A stretch of 64,000 nt of DNA from positions 1 to 64,000 of the forward strand of contig CALEUL010000060.1 of assembly GCA_937921035.1 (NCBI GenBank), written 5' to 3'. Shown in pieces: positions 61,082 through 64,000 of the stretch. This stretch comes from an uncultured Porphyromonadaceae bacterium (GTDB lineage: Bacteria > Bacteroidota > Bacteroidia > Bacteroidales > Muribaculaceae). The position numbers and the translations under genes are program-made. The stretch's first letter is position 1, and every line of letters begins with the position of its first letter. Under the pieces are notes generated by a model. It was given only the letters and a program-made list of their open reading frames with translations, was not told the DNA's origin and did no database searches.

Positions 61082-62416
61082 TAGTAGTGGTGCGATAAAA
61101 GTCTAACCACTGTTATTAAAATATTAGTATTTAGTTAAATACAAGAGGACATTGATTTTTTGATTTGAAATTGATTTATTAGTCTTGTTGTTCCCAAACA
61201 TCAAGATTATGAATCAGGGTAAGTATGTTTTCTCCCAAGTAATCGAATTTATACCGCGCTACCAGTTCGATAAACTGGTGATGCTGTATAAAGGAGACTG
61301 GCATGTAAAGAATCTGAACAGTTACAATCACCTCCTTCATCTGCTCTTCGGACAGCTGACAGACTGTGATTCGCTACGGGACATCTGTCTATGTCTGGAG
61401 GCCCATTCAAAAATGCTATATCATCTCGGTTTTCGAAAAACAGTCAATCACACATCATTGTCGCGGGCTAACGAAAGTCGGGACTATCGAATTTTTGAAG
61501 GTTTGGGCATTTATCTCATAGGATTGGTAAGACCTATGTATTCAAAGGCTAAACTGTCTGAGATAACCATAGACAACGTAATATATGCTTTGGACTCTAC
61601 AACCATATCAACCAGCATAAAACTTGCGGCATGGGCATTGGGCAAATACAGCAGAGGCGCTATAAAAATGCACACATTGCTTGATCTGCGTGGAAGCATA
61701 CTGGCCAACATCCATATTACCGACGGGAAATGGCATGACAGCAACGAACTTGACATGCTTTCGCCGGAACCATTCGCATTCTATGTGATGGACAAGGCTT
61801 ATGTTGACTTCAAGGCTTTGTTCAGATTCCATCAGTCACAGGCATTCTGGGTATCCCGTCCGAAAGAGAACATGAAGTTCATGACAATCGGGCAAATGGA
61901 AATCCCCGATGCAAAGTCAGGCATCATAGAAGACTCTCGGATTCGGGTAACCGGATATAAGTCGAGTAAACTCTATCCTGATGACATGCGGTTTGTACGG
62001 GTATATGACCCAAACAATGACAAAATTGTGGATTTCATATCCAATAACTTTGAGGTCAGCGCCTTAGAGATATCCAATCTCTACCGCCATCGCTGGGATA
62101 TAGAAGTTTTCTTCAAATGGATCAAACAGAATATTGTCGTGAAGACCCTTTGGGGATTTTCCGAGAACGCTGTAAAAATCCATCTTTGGACTGCTGTCAT
62201 TGCCTATCTTACGGTAGCTAGAATAAAGGCCGATCACAAAAGCTGCTATTCTATAACCGAAGTGGCAACCCTTATCAGAATCTCTGCTTTGGAACGTGTC
62301 GAGTTACGACATCTTCTAACTAGGCAAGACTTGTCAACCAATTCAAATCAAAATGTCAAAGAACTCTCTTTATTTGATGATTTCTAAACCAACGCGATTT
62401 TATCGCACCAGTAGTA
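61082..62416 (+). mobile_element. Complete IS4-family insertion sequence, 1335 bp
   Basis: Terminal inverted repeats of 19 bp at 61082-61100 and 62398-62416 differ at two positions (TAGTAGTGGTGCGATAAAA against TACTACTGGTGCGATAAAA). They enclose one transposase gene. Nine-bp target duplications ATTACCAGT lie at 61073-61081 and 62417-62425. It inserted between the GH3 promoter side and ettA. Intact duplications suggest a recent insertion. Confidence 0.93.
61209..62387 (+). CDS. IS4-family transposase (DUF4372-containing)
   Basis: The 392-residue enzyme, started at ATG 61209 (MNQGKYVFSQVIEFIPRYQF), has an N-terminal DUF4372-like helical domain (LLFGQLTDCDSLRDICLCL) and an RNase-H DDE core. Acidic residues are Asp in VIYALDSTTISTS, Asp in FYVMDKAYVDFKA, and Glu in the YREK signature YRHRWDIEVFFKWIK, which fits Y-x2-R-x3-E-x6-K exactly. 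The frame is intact with no stop or shift. The gene is more AT-rich than its neighbours. Cut-and-paste transposition is expected for the family. Confidence 0.95.
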   Translation: MNQGKYVFSQVIEFIPRYQFDKLVMLYKGDWHVKNLNSYNHLLHLLFGQLTDCDSLRDICLCLEAHSKMLYHLGFRKTVNHTSLSRANESRDYRIFEGLGIYLIGLVRPMYSKAKLSEITIDNVIYALDSTTISTSIKLAAWALGKYSRGAIKMHTLLDLRGSILANIHITDGKWHDSNELDMLSPEPFAFYVMDKAYVDFKALFRFHQSQAFWVSRPKENMKFMTIGQMEIPDAKSGIIEDSRIRVTGYKSSKLYPDDMRFVRVYDPNNDKIVDFISNNFEVSALEISNLYRHRWDIEVFFKWIKQNIVVKTLWGFSENAVKIHLWTAVIAYLTVARIKADHKSCYSITEVATLIRISALERVELRHLLTRQDLSTNSNQNVKELSLFDDF

Positions 62417-62425
62417 ATTACCAGT
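62417..62425 (+). repeat. Right target site duplication of the IS4-family element
   Basis: ATTACCAGT directly follows the right inverted repeat and equals 61073-61081. Confidence 0.85.
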
Positions 62426-62450
62426 TAAGAATATCCTTTATAATCATATT

Positions 62451-62492
62451 CTATTCCAAAAAAGTGACATTTATGTCAACTTTTTGGAATAG
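62451..62492. repeat. Near-perfect 20-bp inverted repeat with a two-base loop
   Basis: CTATTCCAAAAAAGTGACAT (62451-62470), TT, then ATGTCAACTTTTTGGAATAG (62473-62492); 18 of 20 bases pair. It lies between the IS4 copy and the ettA terminator and may be the relic of another element or a bidirectional terminator. Confidence 0.7.
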
Positions 62493-62507
62493 ATAATAAA
62501 AATTAAA

Positions 62508-62533
62508 CTTCCCGATGCGGCAGCACCGGGAAG
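62508..62533 (-). terminator. Rho-independent terminator of ettA
   Basis: Arms 62508-62518 and 62523-62533 pair at ten of eleven positions, with A/T-rich DNA behind (minus strand TTTAATTTTTATT). Confidence 0.8.
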
Positions 62534-62540
62534 CTGAGAC

Positions 62541-64000
62541 TTATTCCATGAGTTTGCGGTAACGGCGGCGGGGTGGTTCCTTGCCTCCGTTCTGCATTTT
62601 CTTGTATTCCTCGTAGTCGGAGTAGGAGCCTTCGTAGAACACAACTTTGCCATCGCCCTCGAAGCTGAGGATGTGGGTGCAGATACGGTCCAGGAACCAA
62701 CGGTCGTGACTTACCACAACAGCGCATCCGGCAAATTCCTCAAGACCTTCCTCAAGGGCTCGCAGAGTGTTGACGTCAATATCGTTGGTAGGTTCGTCGA
62801 GCAGAAGCACGTTACCTTCCTCTTTTAGCGCCATAGCAAGGTGCAGACGGTTGCGCTCGCCGCCGGAGAGAACGGCAATCTTCTTTTCCTGGTCGGCGCC
62901 GGTAAAATTGAAACGCGAAAGATATGCGCGGGCATTGACATCGCGGCCGCCCATGCGAAAACTCTCCACGCCCTGCGAGATAACCTCGTATACGCTCTTT
63001 TCAGGAACAAGATCGTGGTGCGTCTGGTCCACATACGCCACCTTTACGGTCTCGCCAACCTCGAAGCTGCCTGCATCCGGTTTCTCCTGTCCCATGATGA
63101 GGCGGAAGAGGGTTGTCTTGCCTGCACCATTGGGACCTATTACACCCACAATGCCGTTTGGCGGCAGAGCGAAAGAAAGATCCTGGAACAGCTTCTTGTG
63201 GGTAAACGATTTTGCCAGGCCGGTGGCCTCGATTACCTTGTTGCCCAGACGAGGACCGTTGGGAATAAAGATTTCCAGACGTTCCTCACGCTGCTTCTGG
63301 TCTTCGTTGAGAAGCTTGTCGTAAGAGTTAAGACGGGCCTTGCCTTTAGCCTGACGGGCCTTGGGCGCCATGCGCACCCACTCTAACTCGCGCTCGAGGG
63401 TCTTGCGGCGCTTGGACGCCTGTTTTTCCTCCATTGCCATGCGTTTCGTCTTTTGATCGAGCCACGACGAATAGTTTCCTTTCCAGGGAATGCCTTCGCC
63501 ACGGTCCAGCTCGAGAATCCATCCGGCTACATGGTCGAGGAAGTACCTGTCGTGAGTGATTGCGATAACAGTGCCGGGATACTGGCGCAGATGTTCCTCG
63601 AGCCAGTCGATACTCTCGGCGTCGAGGTGGTTGGTAGGCTCGTCGAGCAGAAGCACATCGGGCTGCTGTAACAGCAGGCGGCACAGAGCCACGCGGCGAC
63701 GTTCGCCTCCGGAAAGGGTGGTAACAGGCTGGTCGTCGGGCGGGCACTGCAGTGCGTCCATCGCACGCTCCAGCTTAGTGTCGATGTTCCATGCGTCGGC
63801 GGCATCGAGTTTGTCCTGCAGCTCGGCCTGGCGGGCAATAAGCGCGTCCATCTTGTCGGGATCCTCTAACACGTCAGGATCTCCGAAAGCCTCGTTCACT
63901 TTCTCGAACTCGGCAAGCAGATCCATAACAGGCTGCACGCCTTCGCGCACAACTTCTATAACCGTTTTGTCGGGATCGAGTTTGGGGTCCTGCTCCAGAT
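62541..64000 (-). CDS. ettA: Energy-dependent translational throttle protein, ABC-F type (5' end cut by window)
   Basis: The frame runs open to 64000 and reads upstream into LEQDPKLDPDKTVIEVVREG, so the start is beyond the window. Visible are the first ABC signature TLSGGERRRVALCRLLLQQPDVLLLDEPTNHLDA, the ABC-F linker with the charged helices (ERELEWVRMAPKARQAKGKARLNSYDKL), the second Walker A GVIGPNGAGKTTLF, signature VLSGGERNRLHLAMAL and Walker B LLLDEPTNDID. Ends with PPRRRYRKLME. EttA binds the ribosomal E site and gates the first elongation steps by energy state. The first Walker A lies outside. Confidence 0.93.
   Translation of the reverse strand, partial: LEQDPKLDPDKTVIEVVREGVQPVMDLLAEFEKVNEAFGDPDVLEDPDKMDALIARQAELQDKLDAADAWNIDTKLERAMDALQCPPDDQPVTTLSGGERRRVALCRLLLQQPDVLLLDEPTNHLDAESIDWLEEHLRQYPGTVIAITHDRYFLDHVAGWILELDRGEGIPWKGNYSSWLDQKTKRMAMEEKQASKRRKTLERELEWVRMAPKARQAKGKARLNSYDKLLNEDQKQREERLEIFIPNGPRLGNKVIEATGLAKSFTHKKLFQDLSFALPPNGIVGVIGPNGAGKTTLFRLIMGQEKPDAGSFEVGETVKVAYVDQTHHDLVPEKSVYEVISQGVESFRMGGRDVNARAYLSRFNFTGADQEKKIAVLSGGERNRLHLAMALKEEGNVLLLDEPTNDIDVNTLRALEEGLEEFAGCAVVVSHDRWFLDRICTHILSFEGDGKVVFYEGSYSDYEEYKKMQNGGKEPPRRRYRKLME

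Noticed and set aside
1..64000. CRISPR arrays, tRNA or rRNA genes
   Set aside because: No regularly spaced direct repeats and no clover-leaf-like or rRNA-like sequence were found in the spacers. Absence was judged by eye and not by a covariance search.

Overview
The window is chromosomal DNA from a member of the Bacteroidales, most likely a gut commensal. The evidence is a SusC/SusD pair, an Mfa1/Mfa2-type fimbrial operon with DUF3575 and DUF3868 partners, secreted proteins with type IX-like C-terminal tails, the Bacteroidetes glycogen operon (debranching enzyme, GT4 transferase, GH57), a three-subunit fumarate reductase/succinate dehydrogenase, and many promoters with the Bacteroidetes -7 box TAnnTTTG. 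A Muribaculaceae-like lineage fits the gene repertoire and the ~50% GC, but that is inference. No tRNA, rRNA, CRISPR array or replication origin was recognised.

Layout. 0-5.9 kb: a minus-strand fimbrial operon (DUF3575, DUF3868, Mfa1-like shaft, Mfa2-like anchor). The anchor is truncated. A second, orphan Mfa2 C-terminal fragment lies upstream of the operon beside homopolymeric C tracts. 5.9-8.9 kb: a large secreted adhesion-type protein. 9.0-14.5 kb: glycogen enzymes and a cytidylate-kinase-like protein. 14.6-17.7 kb: a membrane nucleotide-sugar dehydratase and a secreted endonuclease/exonuclease/phosphatase protein. 17.8-21.6 kb: pyrE, an SRPBCC protein, a Rieske-like lipoprotein with four cysteines, an SGNH hydrolase and an MBOAT acyltransferase. 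21.6-26.0 kb: an opposing operon of two paralogous serine hydrolases and two glycosyltransferases. 26.1-28.4 kb: a DUF3943 protein, then an amidase/spanin-like pair that resembles a phage lysis module.

28.4-32.4 kb: asd, a cation/proton antiporter and a SpoU-type RNA methyltransferase. 32.5-41.3 kb: small membrane proteins, the fumarate reductase operon, a nitroreductase, a META-domain lipoprotein and a BspA-like LRR protein. 41.4-45.1 kb: threonine ammonia-lyase, aminopeptidase C, a SPOR lipoprotein and a CpsB-like phosphatase. 45.4-50.0 kb: an SPFH protein with a small Arc-like partner, a short 2x[4Fe-4S] ferredoxin, glmM, a DUF4827 lipoprotein and nrnA. 50.1-55.3 kb: an orphan SusCD pair. 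55.8-58.6 kb: an outer-membrane barrel, tsaD and cinA. 58.6-60.9 kb: a GH3 beta-glucosidase gene broken by one in-frame stop. 61.1-62.4 kb: a complete IS4-family element with inverted repeats and target duplication. 62.5 kb to the end: ettA, cut by the window edge.

The best leads outside standard annotation are: (1) REP-like palindromes beginning TGTAGGGACGTGCC dispersed through the window; (2) two poly-C tracts, each followed by a -7 box, near broken fimbrial anchor sequence; (3) the four-cysteine Rieske-like lipoprotein in the pyrE/MBOAT cluster; (4) the nonsense codon in GH3; (5) a perfect 14-bp dyad upstream of the ferredoxin; (6) a duplicated promoter-bearing repeat at 26.0 and 27.1 kb; (7) a histone-H1-like basic tail on the GH57 enzyme; (8) a long C-terminal extension on the cytochrome b subunit of fumarate reductase.
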